A DNA stretch of 64,000 nt, from positions 2,666,001 through 2,730,000 of the forward strand of contig NZ_CP017248.1 of NCBI RefSeq assembly GCF_001735805.1, written 5' to 3'. Below are positions 52,085 to 61,527 of the stretch, one piece after another. The translations under genes were made by a program, and so were the position numbers. This stretch comes from Streptomyces fodineus (GTDB lineage Bacteria > Actinomycetota > Actinomycetes > Streptomycetales > Streptomycetaceae). Each line of letters opens with the position of its first letter. Position 1 is the first letter of the stretch. The notes under the pieces were generated by a model. That model ran no database searches. It was not told the DNA's origin and saw only the letters and a program-made list of their open reading frames with translations.

Positions 52085-53527
52085 TCAGCTGTGGACGTTC
52101 TTCTTGCTGGCCGGGTCCTTCGCCTGCTTGTCCACCGCCGCCTGACACCGCTTCAGCCATTCCTTCGGCTGAATCCGCTTCGCCATGAGCTCATTGGACG
52201 CGTTCTGAATCGCCGTGTCCATCTCGCTGTACCAGTCGGGGTACAGATACCGGAAGGTGTTGGAGCCGGCCGCCTTGGAGGCCTCCACCGTGGACTGCGT
52301 ACCCGGCCGCAGCTTGACACTGGGGTCCACACCGTCCTGCAGAATCGTCAAGGAGTTCGCCTCCTTGGCGAACAGCGTCGCCCATTCCTTCGACAGCATC
52401 CGCCGCATGAACTCCTTCGCGCCGGGCAGGTTCGCCGCCTTCGCCGGGATGATGAAGGGCTCGCCGGAGCCGGCCCGGATCGCCTCGTACGGCATCTTGC
52501 TGCCGGGCAGCAGCGGCATCGGCAGGAACTTCATGTCGAAGTCCGTCGGCGTCTGCTTCAGCTGCTCGTTCTCGAGCCAGGAACCGCAGGTGATGAACGC
52601 GGCCTTGTACTGGTTCCAGCGGGTCTGCGACTCGGTGTGGGTCAGGCCGTTGGTGCCGGGCATCAACAGGCCCTTCTCGACGACCTCGTAGATCGCCTCG
52701 ATGCCCGCCTGGGCCGCGTCGGAGCCGGTGAACGCCTTCGGGTCGAGGTTGTCGATCGCCTTGACGGCGTCGATCCCGCCCTTCTTGGCGATGAGGTCCA
52801 TGATGGCGACGTTGATGTAGTACGGGTACTTGCCCTGGTGGGCGAGGCCGCCGATGCCCTGCTTCTTGGCCTCCTGGCAGATGGCGAGGAAGTCGTCCCA
52901 GGTCTTCGGAGGCGTCCAGCCCTTCTCCTTGAAGAGCTTGCCGGAGTACCACAGGCCCCACACCGTATAGATGTAGTTGAGGGCGACGACCTTGCCCTCC
53001 TGGACGCCCGGATCGAGGGTGCCGGGAATCAGGGTGTCGCGGACCTTCTTGCCCGGGTCGTCGACCGACGGTGCGTCGAGGACCTCGGAGAGGTCGAGCA
53101 GCGAGTTGTTCTTGTACAGGACGTCGATCTTGATCTGCTGGGCACCGGAGTCGTCCACGATGTCCGGCGGGTTACCGGCGTTGAAGCGCGGCTGCAGCTT
53201 GCCGGTGATCTCCTGGGTGCCGGTGTGGGTCGAGGTGATGCCGACCTTCTTGCCGAAGTCGGCCTCCCACGCCCTGGCGTAGTCGTCGCCGTATCCGCCC
53301 TTGAAGACGACGACGTCGAGTTTGCTGCCGCTCTTGGCACCGAAGGGGTTGTCCTTCGACGTCTTTCCCTTGGTGTTGCCCTCGTCGGAGTTGCCGCCAC
53401 CGCCGCCGCTCGCGCAGGCGGACAGCAGGCTCATTCCGGGGGCCGTCACCAGGCCCAACGCGGCCGAACGCTTGATCAGATCGCGGCGGCCGACACCCTC
53501 GCCACCGTGGTGCTCAGTGGATCCCAT
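52085..53527 (-). CDS. ngcE: N-acetylglucosamine/chitooligosaccharide-binding lipoprotein
   Basis: 480 residues. The N-terminus GRRDLIKRSAALGLV with twin arginine, then lipobox LLSAC, suggests a Tat-exported lipoprotein. A family 1 extracellular solute-binding domain follows: LDVVVFKGGYGDDYARAWEADFGKKVG, then PPDIVDDSG, LWYSGKLFKEKGWTPPKTWDDFLAIC and FITCGSWLENEQ. In S. coelicolor the operon at this place imports N-acetylglucosamine or chitin oligosaccharides (NgcE). A DasR-box-like sequence lies about 100 bp upstream. ATG 53527 has GCGAGGA nine bases before it. Confidence 0.85.
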   Translation of the reverse strand: MGSTEHHGGEGVGRRDLIKRSAALGLVTAPGMSLLSACASGGGGGNSDEGNTKGKTSKDNPFGAKSGSKLDVVVFKGGYGDDYARAWEADFGKKVGITSTHTGTQEITGKLQPRFNAGNPPDIVDDSGAQQIKIDVLYKNNSLLDLSEVLDAPSVDDPGKKVRDTLIPGTLDPGVQEGKVVALNYIYTVWGLWYSGKLFKEKGWTPPKTWDDFLAICQEAKKQGIGGLAHQGKYPYYINVAIMDLIAKKGGIDAVKAIDNLDPKAFTGSDAAQAGIEAIYEVVEKGLLMPGTNGLTHTESQTRWNQYKAAFITCGSWLENEQLKQTPTDFDMKFLPMPLLPGSKMPYEAIRAGSGEPFIIPAKAANLPGAKEFMRRMLSKEWATLFAKEANSLTILQDGVDPSVKLRPGTQSTVEASKAAGSNTFRYLYPDWYSEMDTAIQNASNELMAKRIQPKEWLKRCQAAVDKQAKDPASKKNVHS

Positions 53528-53620
53528 GCTCAAGTCCTCGCCTTCTCCAGGACTCAGGCGGTGAACCGGATCCTCCCCGGCACCGCGGTCGGGTAGTGCA
53601 GGGTTGTGCGGGAAACGCCG

Positions 53621-53636
53621 ACAGGTATAGTCCACT
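53621..53636 (-). promoter_or_regulatory. DasR-box-like palindrome upstream of ngcE
   Basis: On the minus strand the site reads AGTGGACTATACCTGT. Against the consensus dre ASTGGTCTAGACCAST it matches 13 of 16 positions. It is 94 to 109 bp before the ngcE start. DasR, the GntR-family regulator of GlcNAc use, represses such operons in Streptomyces, so the match fits the operon's substrate. Confidence 0.6.
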
Positions 53637-53827
53637 TCCCGCCAGCGGAGCAAGATCGAATGCAAGGTTCGCGATGGGTCTTTTCCGAGTTGAGACCTCG
53701 CGGAAATAAGAGGCCCCTGTGGAGCACCTGGCAGAAAAACTCGCGACATAAGTGCCTGAATGCCACACCCAACACCCTTGACATCACGGGCCACTTGACG
53801 CCCTACTGGTTCCTGCGTACCGAAGTT

Positions 53828-53839
53828 GACAACGTTGTC
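53828..53839. promoter_or_regulatory. LacI-type operator 1 (GACAACGTTGTC) at the first GH92 gene
   Basis: A perfect 12-bp palindrome 30 bp before the GH92 start and just after the predicted -10, where a repressor would block initiation. The identical word occurs upstream of the second GH92 gene. Confidence 0.7.
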
Positions 53840-53869
53840 CAGAGCGGTCGCAGGAGGGGAATCCACTAG

Positions 53870-56800
53870 ATGCAGCGGAGAACTCGGCACAGATGGGGTC
53901 CGGCGGTCGTCCTCACGGCCGCCTTTGTCATGGCCGCCGGCGCACAGGGCGCGGCGGTCGCCCTGCCCGCCAAGGCTCCAGCCGCCGACCATGAGTTCGC
54001 ATCCTCGTTCGAGACGGGGGATCCGGCCCGGACTGGCTGAACACCGTCGACACCGGGCCGGACGGGGGCAAGCGTGCCTCGGGAGTCGACGGCGGGTACA
54101 GCACGGGCATTCCGGGCAATGTGACCGACCATGTGACCGATGTCCGGGCCAGCGGCGAGAACACGGGCGCCGGCGAGGTGAAGGAGAACCTGGTCGACGG
54201 CGAGCCCGGCACCAAGTGGCTGACCTTCGAGCCCACCGGCTGGGCCGAGTTCGACCTCGACAAGCCCATCAAGCTGTCGACCTACGCGCTCACCTCGGCC
54301 AACGACTACGCCGAGCGCGACCCGCAGGACTGGACGCTGCTCGGCTCCACCGACGGCAAGGACTGGAAGACGGTCGACACCCGCTCGGGCGAGACCTTCT
54401 CCGAGCGGTTCCAGACCAAGTCGTACGACCTGGCCGAGCCCGCCGAGTACCAGCACTTCCGGCTGGAGGTCACGAAGAACAACGGCGCCTCGGGCATCCT
54501 GCAGCTCGCCGATGTGCAGTTCTCCACCGGCGGCGGGGGCGGGCCGGTGCCGCAGGACATGCTGACGCTGGTCGACAAGGGCCCGACCGGCTCGCCGACG
54601 GCCAAGGCGCGGGCCGGGTTCACCGGAAAGAAGGCGCTGCGCTACGCCGGGCGGCACACGGCGGGCGGCCGGGCGTACTCGTACAACAAGGTCTTCGACG
54701 TGAACGTGAAGGTCGGCGGCGACACCCAGCTGTCGTACCGGATCTTCCCGCAGATGGCCGACGGCGACCGGGACTACGACGCCACGAACGTCTCCGTCGA
54801 CCTGGCCTTCACCGACGGCACCTATCTCAGCGACCTGAACGCGCTGGACCAGCACGGGTTCCCGCTGTCGCCGCGCGGTCAGGGCGCGTCGAAGTCGCTG
54901 TACGTCAACCAGTGGAACAACGTGGTCGCGCGGATCGGCTCGGTGGCGGCCGGCAAGACGGTCGACCGGATCCTCGTGGGGTACGACTCCCCCGACGGGC
55001 CGGCGAAGTTCCGGGGCTGGATCGACGACGTGGCGATCAGGCCGGTGGCGCCGGAGCAGCCGAAGGCGCATCTGTCGGACTACGCGCTGACCACGCGCGG
55101 CACCAACTCCAGCGGCAGCTTCTCGCGCGGCAACGACTTCCCGGCGACGGCCCTTCCGCACGGCTTCAACTTCTGGACGCCGGTGACCAACGCGTCGTCG
55201 CTGAGCTGGCTGTACGAGTACGCACGTGCGAACAACGACGACAACCTGCCCACGATCCAGGCGTTCAGCGCGAGCCATGAGCCGAGCCCGTGGATGGGCG
55301 ACCGGCAGACCTTCCAGCTGATGCCGTCGGCCGCGTCCGGCACCCCGGACACCGGCCGCGAGGCGCGCCAACTGCCCTTCCGGCACGAGAACGAGACCGC
55401 GCGGCCGTATTACTACGGGGTGCGGTTCGAGAACGGTCTCAAGGCCGAGATGACACCCACCGACCACGCGGCGGTGCTGCGCTTCACCTACCCCGGCGAC
55501 GACGCGAGTGTGCTGTTCGACAACGTCACCGAGCAGGCGGGGCTGACCCTCGACAAGGACCACGGGACCGTCACCGGCTACTCGGACGTGAAGTCGGGCC
55601 TGTCCACGGGCGCGACCCGGCTGTTCGTGTACGGGGAGTTCGACAAGCCGGTGACGGACGCCGGATCGAGCGGGGTGAAGGGGTACCTGCGCTTCGACGC
55701 GGGCGCCGACCGCACCGTCACGCTGCGTCTGGCGACCTCGCTGATCAGCGTCGACCAGGCGAAGGACAACCTGCGCCAGGAGATCCCGGACGGCACCTCC
55801 TTCGAGGCGGTGAAGGCGCAGGCACAGCGCACCTGGGACAAGCTGTTCGGCAAGGTCGAGGTGGAGGGCGCGACCCCGGACCAGCTGACCACGCTGTACT
55901 CCAGCATGTACCGGCTGTACCTGTACCCGAACTCGGGCTTCGAGAAGGTCGGCGACACATACCAGTACGCCTCGCCCTTCTCCCCCATGCCGAGCCAGGA
56001 CACCCCGACGCACACCGGCGCGAAGATCGTCGACGGCAAGGTCTACGTCAACAACGGCTTCTGGGACACCTACCGGACCACGTGGCCGGCGTACTCCTTT
56101 CTGACGCCCTCTCAGGCGGGCGAGATGGTGGACGGTTTCATACAGCAGTACAAGGACGGCGGCTGGACCTCCCGTTGGTCCTCGCCCGGTTACGCCGACC
56201 TGATGACCGGCACCTCCTCGGACGTGGCGTTCGCCGACGCGTACGTCAAGGGCGTGAAGTTCGACGCGAAGGCGGCCTACGACGCGGCGCTGAAGAACGC
56301 GACCGTCGTCCCGTCGATGTCGGGCGTGGGCCGCAAGGGCATGAGCACCTCTCCGTTCCTCGGCTACACCAGCACCGCCACCTCCGAGGGCCTGTCCTGG
56401 GCGATGGAGGGATACGTCAACGACTACGGCATCGCGCAGATGGGCGAGGCCCTGTACAAGAAGACGGGCGAGAAGCACTACAAGGAGGAGTCCGCGTACT
56501 TCCTCAACCGCGCCCGGGACTATGTGAACCTCTTCGACCGCAAGGCGGCGGGCGGCTTCTTCCAGGGCCGTGACGGCCAGGGCGACTGGCGTGTCGGCTC
56601 CTCGCAGTACGACCCGCGCGTGTGGGGCTACGACTACACGGAGACCAACGGCTGGGGTTACGCCTTCAGCGTCCCGCAGGACAGCCGGGGCCTGGCCAAC
56701 CTCTACGGCGGCCGGCAGGCTCTCGCCGACAAGCTGGACGAGTTCTTCTCCACCCCGGAGACCGCCTCGCCGAACTTCGTCGGTTCCTACGGCGGTGTCA

Positions 56801-57678
56801 TCCACGAGATGACCGAGGCACGGGACGTCCGGATGGGCATGCTCGGCCAGTCCAACCAGGTCGCACACCATGTGTCGTACATGTACGACGCGGCCGGCGA
56901 GCCCTGGAAGACACAGGCGGCGGTCCGCGAGATCCTCTCCCGGCTCTATTCCGGCAGCGAGATCGGGCAGGGCTACCACGGCGACGAGGACAACGGCGAG
57001 CAGTCCGGCTGGTACCTCTTCTCCGCCCTCGGCTTCTATCCGCTGGTGATGGGCAGCGGCGAGTACTCCATCGGCTCCCCGCTGTTCAAGAAGGTCACCG
57101 TGCACCTGGAGAACGGCCGCGACCTGGTGGTCAAGGCCCCCGGTAACAGTGCCAAGAACGTGTACATCCAGGGTGTGACCTTCAACGGCCGCTCCTGGAA
57201 CTCCACTTCGCTGCCCCACTCGATGCTGTCCAAGGGCGGGGTGCTGGAGTTCCGGATGGGCGCCGAGCCGTCGGCCTGGGGCACCGGCAAGGACGCGGCC
57301 CCGGTCTCCCTCACCCAGGACGACAAGGTGCCGGTGCCCCGCGCGGACGTCCTCAAGGGTGACGGCGCGCTGTTCGACAACACCTCGGCGACGGAGGCCA
57401 CGGTCACCTCGGTGGACCTGCCGGTGGACGGGGCCGTGAAGCCCCTCCAGTACACGCTGACCTCGTCGGCGGACCACACCAGGGCGCCGACCGGCTGGAC
57501 CCTCCAGGGATCGGCCGACGGCACCACCTGGCAGACCCTGGACCACCGCTCCGGCGAGACGTTCACCTGGGACCGCCAGACCCGCGCGTTCACCATCGCC
57601 ACGCCGGGCAGGTACGCCAAGTACCGGCTGGTCCTGGACGGCGAGTCGACGCTGGCGGAGGTGGAACTGCTGGCCTGA
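53870..57678 (+). pseudogene. GH92 family glycoside hydrolase (alpha-mannosidase type) split by a one-base frameshift
   Basis: The reading frame from ATG 53870 gives a signal peptide and FETGDPA, then stops at 54040. The rest (from the GAC at 54031 to 57678, about 1216 residues) is in the -1 frame and starts DWLNTVDTGPDGG. Adding one C to the CCC at 54027-54029 restores a single 1270-residue protein. Domains: F5/8-type sugar-binding domain (about 80-190), GH92 N- and catalytic domains (GFNFWTPVTNASSLSWLYEYA; FWDTYRTTWPAYSFLTP; GDEDNGEQSGWYLFSALGFYP), and a C-terminal discoidin-like domain. The family removes alpha-linked mannose. Either a sequencing error or inactivation of export. Confidence 0.8.
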
Positions 57679-57691
57679 CACGGGCATGGGG

Positions 57692-57722
57692 AAGGGGGCG
57701 GGCCCGCCGGGTCCGCCCCCTT
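57692..57722. terminator. Bidirectional terminator between the two GH92 genes
   Basis: AAGGGGGCGG (57692-57701) pairs with CCGCCCCCTT (57713-57722), with a further CCC/GGG inside. It lies in the 57-bp gap between the converging genes and, read rightward, ends in TT. Confidence 0.85.
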
Positions 57723-57735
57723 GTCATGCCGTCGG

Positions 57736-60700
57736 TCAGCCGGTGGCCACGGTGAACACGTGCAGGTCGCCGTTCAGCGGGAGCCGGACGCCGGCAATGC
57801 TCTTCCCGTCCGGCGCCGTGAAGGGTTTGGTGGCGAAGACATACGTCGCCACCGGATCCTTGTCGGCGCCCGCGACATTGCGGTACGGGGTCTTCGCGAC
57901 GACCTCGTTGCCGTACTGGACGGTGCCGCCCCCGCCGCCGATGGTCCAGTCGGTGAGGGACAGGTCGACGGTGCCGGTCGTGCCGTCGGTGTAGGTGACG
58001 GTCGCCGTGGTCTGCTGGTCGCCGTTGACCGCGCTGCCGATGAAGGACAACTTGCTTGCTGCAGTGGGCAGTTCGATGGTCCGGCCGGTGCCTGTGGCGT
58101 TGTCCGGGCGGCCGTCCGGTGAGTCCGGCCAGGTGAAGGTGAGGCCGTCGGGCGTGGCCTGCCGGCCCGGGGTCAGGCCGGCCGCCGCGAGGGCCTGGCG
58201 GGAGTAGCTCCAGCCGCCGCCGTCGTAGTCGGCCTCGTCGTGGTCGCCGGTGTCGTCGGAGATGCCGGTGTTGTCGTAGGCGGCGAGGAGGGTGCCGGGG
58301 GCGGCCACGGTGAGCGAGACCGGCTGCTCGTACGACGTGTCGCCCGAGGTCACCGTGACCTTGACGTCGGCGAAGCCCTGCCGGGCGTCCCGGGCGGCGG
58401 TGAGGGTGATCTCCTGGGCGCCCCCGGTGACCGTGCCCGCGGCGGGCGTGGCCGTGACACCGGCCGGGGTGTCCACCCGGAAGCGCACCTCGGGACCGGT
58501 GCCGCCGGTCAGCGACAGCGCGCGGATGACGGTCTTCGTGCTGTCACCGGGGGCGAGGGTGGCGGCGGTGGGGCCGACGCCGATCTGGTACGGCTGTTCG
58601 CCCTCGCGGAAGGACGGCGGCGGGCTGTCCGTGCCCCAGGTCCGGTCGGGGGTGGTGGACAGGGTGTAGTCGAGCCGGCCGCCGTCGCTGACGAAGGACG
58701 CGGGCAGCCAAGGTCGGTCGCTGGTACGGCCGTTGACCTTCAGGGACTGGATGTACGGTGCGTCCGCCGCCGCTCCGGCCGCGCGGATGGAGATGTCGTT
58801 GCCCTGCGGCCGGCTGATCTCCACGCGCTCGAACAGCGGTGAGGCGAGGGCCAGTTCGGCACGGGAGGGCACCTGCGGATACATGCCGAGCGCCGAGAAG
58901 ACGTACCAGGACGACATCGCACCGAGGTCGTCGTTGCCCGGGATGCCGCCGGGCGCGGTCGACCACAGCCGGCGTATCGCGGCCCGCACGGTCTCCTGCG
59001 TCTTGTACGGGGCGCCCGCGTAGTCGTACAGATAGGGCACGTTGATCGACGGCTCGTTGTCCAGTTCGGACTTGGCGCCGCCGTGGCCGGTGAGGGCCCA
59101 GCCGCCGCCTGCGTCGTGGAAGAAGTCGTCGAGCCGGGCGAGCGCCTGGTCCCGGCCGCCGAGCGCGGCGAACAGACCCGCCGGGTCGTGCGGGACCATC
59201 CAGGTGTACTGGGCGGCCGTGCCCTCGACGAAGCCGTTGCCGGTGTCGGGGGTGAAGCCGGTGACCCAGCTGCCGTCGGCCTTGCGGTTGGCGATGTAGC
59301 CCCCGCTCGGATCCGCGGCGGCGTTGAAGTTGTTCTGCCACCACTGGGCGCGGCGCGCGAAGGCGGTGGCCGTGTCCTTCTCCCCTGCCGCTCGGGCCAG
59401 TTGGGAGAGCGAGAAGTCGGCCGTGGACATCTCCAGGGTCTCGGCGGCGCCGCCCCAGGCGTTGGAGACGCTCGGCATGTAGTGCAGCTTGAGGTACTTG
59501 TCCAGCGAGGGCCGCTGGCCGGCCGACAGCACCGGCTTGCCCGCCGACGAGAGGTCCTGCCCGGTCGGGACGGTGGCCGCCTTGACCAGCGAGTCCAGCG
59601 CGCCGTGCAGATCGAAGTCCGTGCCGCCGAAGGCGTGGATACCGGCCAGCGCGGTCGGTGAGGGGTCGCCGTTCATGACATGGGTGCCGCTCGCGCCGTG
59701 CAGCCAGCGGTCCCAGGTGCCGCTGTTCTGCCGGGCCAGTTCGTACAGGGACTGGGCGATGTCGGAGCCGGTGCGGGGGTCGAGGAGGGTGAGGAGCTGG
59801 AGCTGGTCGCGGTAGACGTCCCAGCCGGAGAAGGTGCCGTATTGGGCATGCTGCCGACCGTCGGCGGTATACGATCGACCGTCTTCTCCATGCCGTCCGG
59901 CGCCGACTGTATGCACGAGACCGTCGGCACCCCGGTACCTGCCGTCGGCGTCGCTGATCACGTTCGGATGCAGCAGCGCGTGGTACAGCGCCGTGTAGAA
60001 GGTGGTGCGGTCGGCGTCCGTGCCGCCGCCGACCCGGATGGCGCCGAGCCGCTCACGCCAGGCCCGGCGGGCCGCGTTCTCGACGTCGTCGAAGGACCGG
60101 CCGGGCGGGTTCTCGGCGGCGAGGTTGGCCTCGGCGCCCGCCTTGCCGACGTAGGAGATGCCGACCTTGACGTTCACCGGACCGGCGCCGGGCGCGAACT
60201 CGACGTAGCCTCCGGCGCCCTTGCCCGCGACGGGCCGGCCGCCGTGCGAGAAGCCGCCGGTGCCGCCGGACGCCGTATGGGACCCGGGGTTCAGCTTGTC
60301 GTCCTGCCAGGTGCCGGCGCTCTTGAAGGCGCGGTCGAAGCGGGCGGTGAAGTACAGGGTGTAGTAGGCGCGTTGGCCCACGGCGTCGAGATAGCCGCAG
60401 AAGTCGCCGGAGGTCACCGACCCGGAGATCGTACGGCTGTCCGGGTCGATGGTGACGGACGAATCCTCCGAGCCCACCTCGGAGTTGGCGGTGCGCACCA
60501 GCAGCGAGGCGGGCTTGCCGGCCGGGAAGGTGAAGCGGGCCGAGCCGGTGCGCGCGGTGGCGGTGAGGTCGGCGGTGACTCCGGAGGCCAGGCCCACCTT
60601 GTAGTGACCGGGCTCGGCGGTCTCGTCGGCGTGGGTGAAGCCGGCGGCGTAGACGGCGTCCCCGGTGTCGCTCGCCGGGGAGGAGGTGACCTCGCCGGCG

Positions 60701-61044
60701 TAGGGGAAGAACGGGATGTCACCGCTGCCGCCCGCGCAGCCGGTGCCGGACATGTGGGTGAGGCTGAAGCCCCGGATGCGGGTGGCGTCGTACTGGTAGC
60801 CACCGGGGGCGGCGGTTCGCGTGGCGTCGCCTCTGGTGTTCTCGGGGCTCCAGGAGAGCATGCCGAAGGGGACGACGGCGCCCGGGAAGACGTCGCCGCC
60901 GTTCCTGGTGCCGATCAGCGGATCGACGTAGGGCGTCGGGTCCTTGACGAGGCCGGGGGGTGCGGTGGCCGCCGCGCGGGCGGGAGTGGCACCGCCGAGC
61001 GCGACAGCGGCGGCGAGCAGCAGGGACATGGGTCTGAAACGCAT
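57736..61044 (-). CDS. GH92 family glycoside hydrolase (alpha-mannosidase type), secreted
   Basis: 1102 residues. A signal peptide (LLLAAAVALGGATPARA) precedes a GH92 domain: DPLIGTRNGGDVFPGAVVPFGMLSWSPE, IRGFSLTHMSGTGC, FSGWDVYRDQLQLLTLLDP, and the catalytic-region PGNDDLGAMSSWYVFSALGMYPQ. After about residue 750 come a NEW3-like Ig-type domain (ALSLTGGTGPEVRFRVDTPAGV) and a C-terminal galactose-binding-like domain (LPTAASKLSFIGSAV). It should act on extracellular mannosides in a calcium-dependent way. GGAGGAAGG precedes ATG 61044. It differs in domain set from the first GH92 gene, so this is not a recent duplication. Confidence 0.92.
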   Translation of the reverse strand: MRFRPMSLLLAAAVALGGATPARAAATAPPGLVKDPTPYVDPLIGTRNGGDVFPGAVVPFGMLSWSPENTRGDATRTAAPGGYQYDATRIRGFSLTHMSGTGCAGGSGDIPFFPYAGEVTSSPASDTGDAVYAAGFTHADETAEPGHYKVGLASGVTADLTATARTGSARFTFPAGKPASLLVRTANSEVGSEDSSVTIDPDSRTISGSVTSGDFCGYLDAVGQRAYYTLYFTARFDRAFKSAGTWQDDKLNPGSHTASGGTGGFSHGGRPVAGKGAGGYVEFAPGAGPVNVKVGISYVGKAGAEANLAAENPPGRSFDDVENAARRAWRERLGAIRVGGGTDADRTTFYTALYHALLHPNVISDADGRYRGADGLVHTVGAGRHGEDGRSYTADGRQHAQYGTFSGWDVYRDQLQLLTLLDPRTGSDIAQSLYELARQNSGTWDRWLHGASGTHVMNGDPSPTALAGIHAFGGTDFDLHGALDSLVKAATVPTGQDLSSAGKPVLSAGQRPSLDKYLKLHYMPSVSNAWGGAAETLEMSTADFSLSQLARAAGEKDTATAFARRAQWWQNNFNAAADPSGGYIANRKADGSWVTGFTPDTGNGFVEGTAAQYTWMVPHDPAGLFAALGGRDQALARLDDFFHDAGGGWALTGHGGAKSELDNEPSINVPYLYDYAGAPYKTQETVRAAIRRLWSTAPGGIPGNDDLGAMSSWYVFSALGMYPQVPSRAELALASPLFERVEISRPQGNDISIRAAGAAADAPYIQSLKVNGRTSDRPWLPASFVSDGGRLDYTLSTTPDRTWGTDSPPPSFREGEQPYQIGVGPTAATLAPGDSTKTVIRALSLTGGTGPEVRFRVDTPAGVTATPAAGTVTGGAQEITLTAARDARQGFADVKVTVTSGDTSYEQPVSLTVAAPGTLLAAYDNTGISDDTGDHDEADYDGGGWSYSRQALAAAGLTPGRQATPDGLTFTWPDSPDGRPDNATGTGRTIELPTAASKLSFIGSAVNGDQQTTATVTYTDGTTGTVDLSLTDWTIGGGGGTVQYGNEVVAKTPYRNVAGADKDPVATYVFATKPFTAPDGKSIAGVRLPLNGDLHVFTVATG

Positions 61045-61195
61045 GGCGCGGCCCTTCCTCCTGACGGACGGGTCGCGCATCACGGGTCGCACAAGCCGCT
61101 GGGACAGTAACGTGCGCCACCCGTACCACGGAAGACGGCGTACGCCCCGGCAGCCACACGCCGGGATCACTCGGTCGGGCTACTCCAAGTGGGTT

Positions 61196-61207
61196 GACAT
61201 CGTTGTC
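61196..61207. promoter_or_regulatory. LacI-type operator 2 (GACATCGTTGTC), near the second GH92 gene
   Basis: It differs from operator 1 by one base. It is 152 bp upstream of the GH92 ATG at 61044 and 45 bp (about four helix turns) from operator 3, as expected of two dimers acting together. Confidence 0.65.
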
Positions 61208-61240
61208 GGTTGAGGCGGTAGAGTCATGTACAGACCATTG

Positions 61241-61252
61241 GACAACGTTGTC
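61241..61252. promoter_or_regulatory. LacI-type operator 3 (GACAACGTTGTC), near the second GH92 gene
   Basis: Identical to operator 1. The 45-bp spacing to operator 2 brackets the region where the GH92 promoter should lie. Confidence 0.68.
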
Positions 61253-61286
61253 GCGCATCCTGGCCGACCTCACAAGCCAGCACCAT

Positions 61287-61319
61287 CCGGGCGGGTGTCC
61301 ACCCCCCTCACCCGCCCGG
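61287..61319. terminator. Terminator-like hairpin in the intergenic region
   Basis: CCGGGCGGGTG (61287-61297) pairs with CACCCGCCCGG (61309-61319) around an 11-base loop. No known gene ends here. Confidence 0.65.
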
Positions 61320-61322
61320 CTC

Positions 61323-61353
61323 GCGGACCCGGTGCACCGATCACCGGGTCCGC
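61323..61353. terminator. Second terminator-like hairpin in the intergenic region
   Basis: GCGGACCCGGTG (61323-61334) pairs perfectly with CACCGGGTCCGC (61342-61353) around CACCGAT. It follows the first hairpin by 3 bp, forming a tandem pair. Confidence 0.7.
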
Positions 61354-61442
61354 CCAGAGCACCGATCAGAGGGGGTCACGCGAATCCGGCACCACCGTGA
61401 CCCGAGGGGCAGGAGGTTGCCCCTGTGACCTCTGAAGCGGCG

Positions 61443-61475
61443 AAAACATGTCCGCTTCTCGGAGAAAATATGTCC
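61443..61475 (+). promoter_or_regulatory. Direct repeat with 22-bp period upstream of the sensor phosphatase gene
   Basis: AAAACATGTCC (61443-61453) and AAAATATGTCC (61465-61475) are two full helix turns apart, 50-85 bp before the start codon. Their place and spacing suggest binding of a dimeric activator of the response-regulator kind. Confidence 0.45.
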
Positions 61476-61505
61476 ACCTCGCGGATGGGGCATAGGCAAC
61501 GAGAC

Positions 61506-61518
61506 GTAGCAGTGCTAC
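61506..61518. promoter_or_regulatory. 13-bp palindrome next to the sensor phosphatase start
   Basis: GTAGCA, G, TGCTAC lies 10 bp before the ATG at 61528, where a ribosome binding site would be expected and is not seen. An operator, or an RNA hairpin affecting translation. Confidence 0.4.
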
Positions 61519-61527
61519 AAATGCCGC

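Larger units (their letters stand above)
53528..53869. other. Divergent control region between ngcE and the first GH92 gene
   Basis: 342 bp without a gene. The left part serves ngcE and contains a DasR-box-like palindrome. The right part serves the GH92 gene: TTGACG (53795-53800), 17 bases, TACCGA (53818-53823) is a plausible -35/-10 pair, followed at once by a LacI-type operator. AGGAGG lies about 11 bases before the GH92 ATG. Confidence 0.65.
61045..61527. other. 483-bp non-coding region between the GH92 and the sensor phosphatase genes
   Basis: No credible gene. From left to right it contains two LacI-type operators, two strong hairpins, a direct repeat with 22-bp period and a 13-bp palindrome at the sensor gene start (all listed separately). 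The two hairpins lie where no gene converges. Confidence 0.7.

Noticed and set aside
53866..57687. A 1273-residue open frame on the minus strand opposite the first GH92 gene
   Set aside because: It is an antisense shadow with Val/Arg/Gly/His bias and no family motif, whereas the plus strand encodes clear GH92 motifs.
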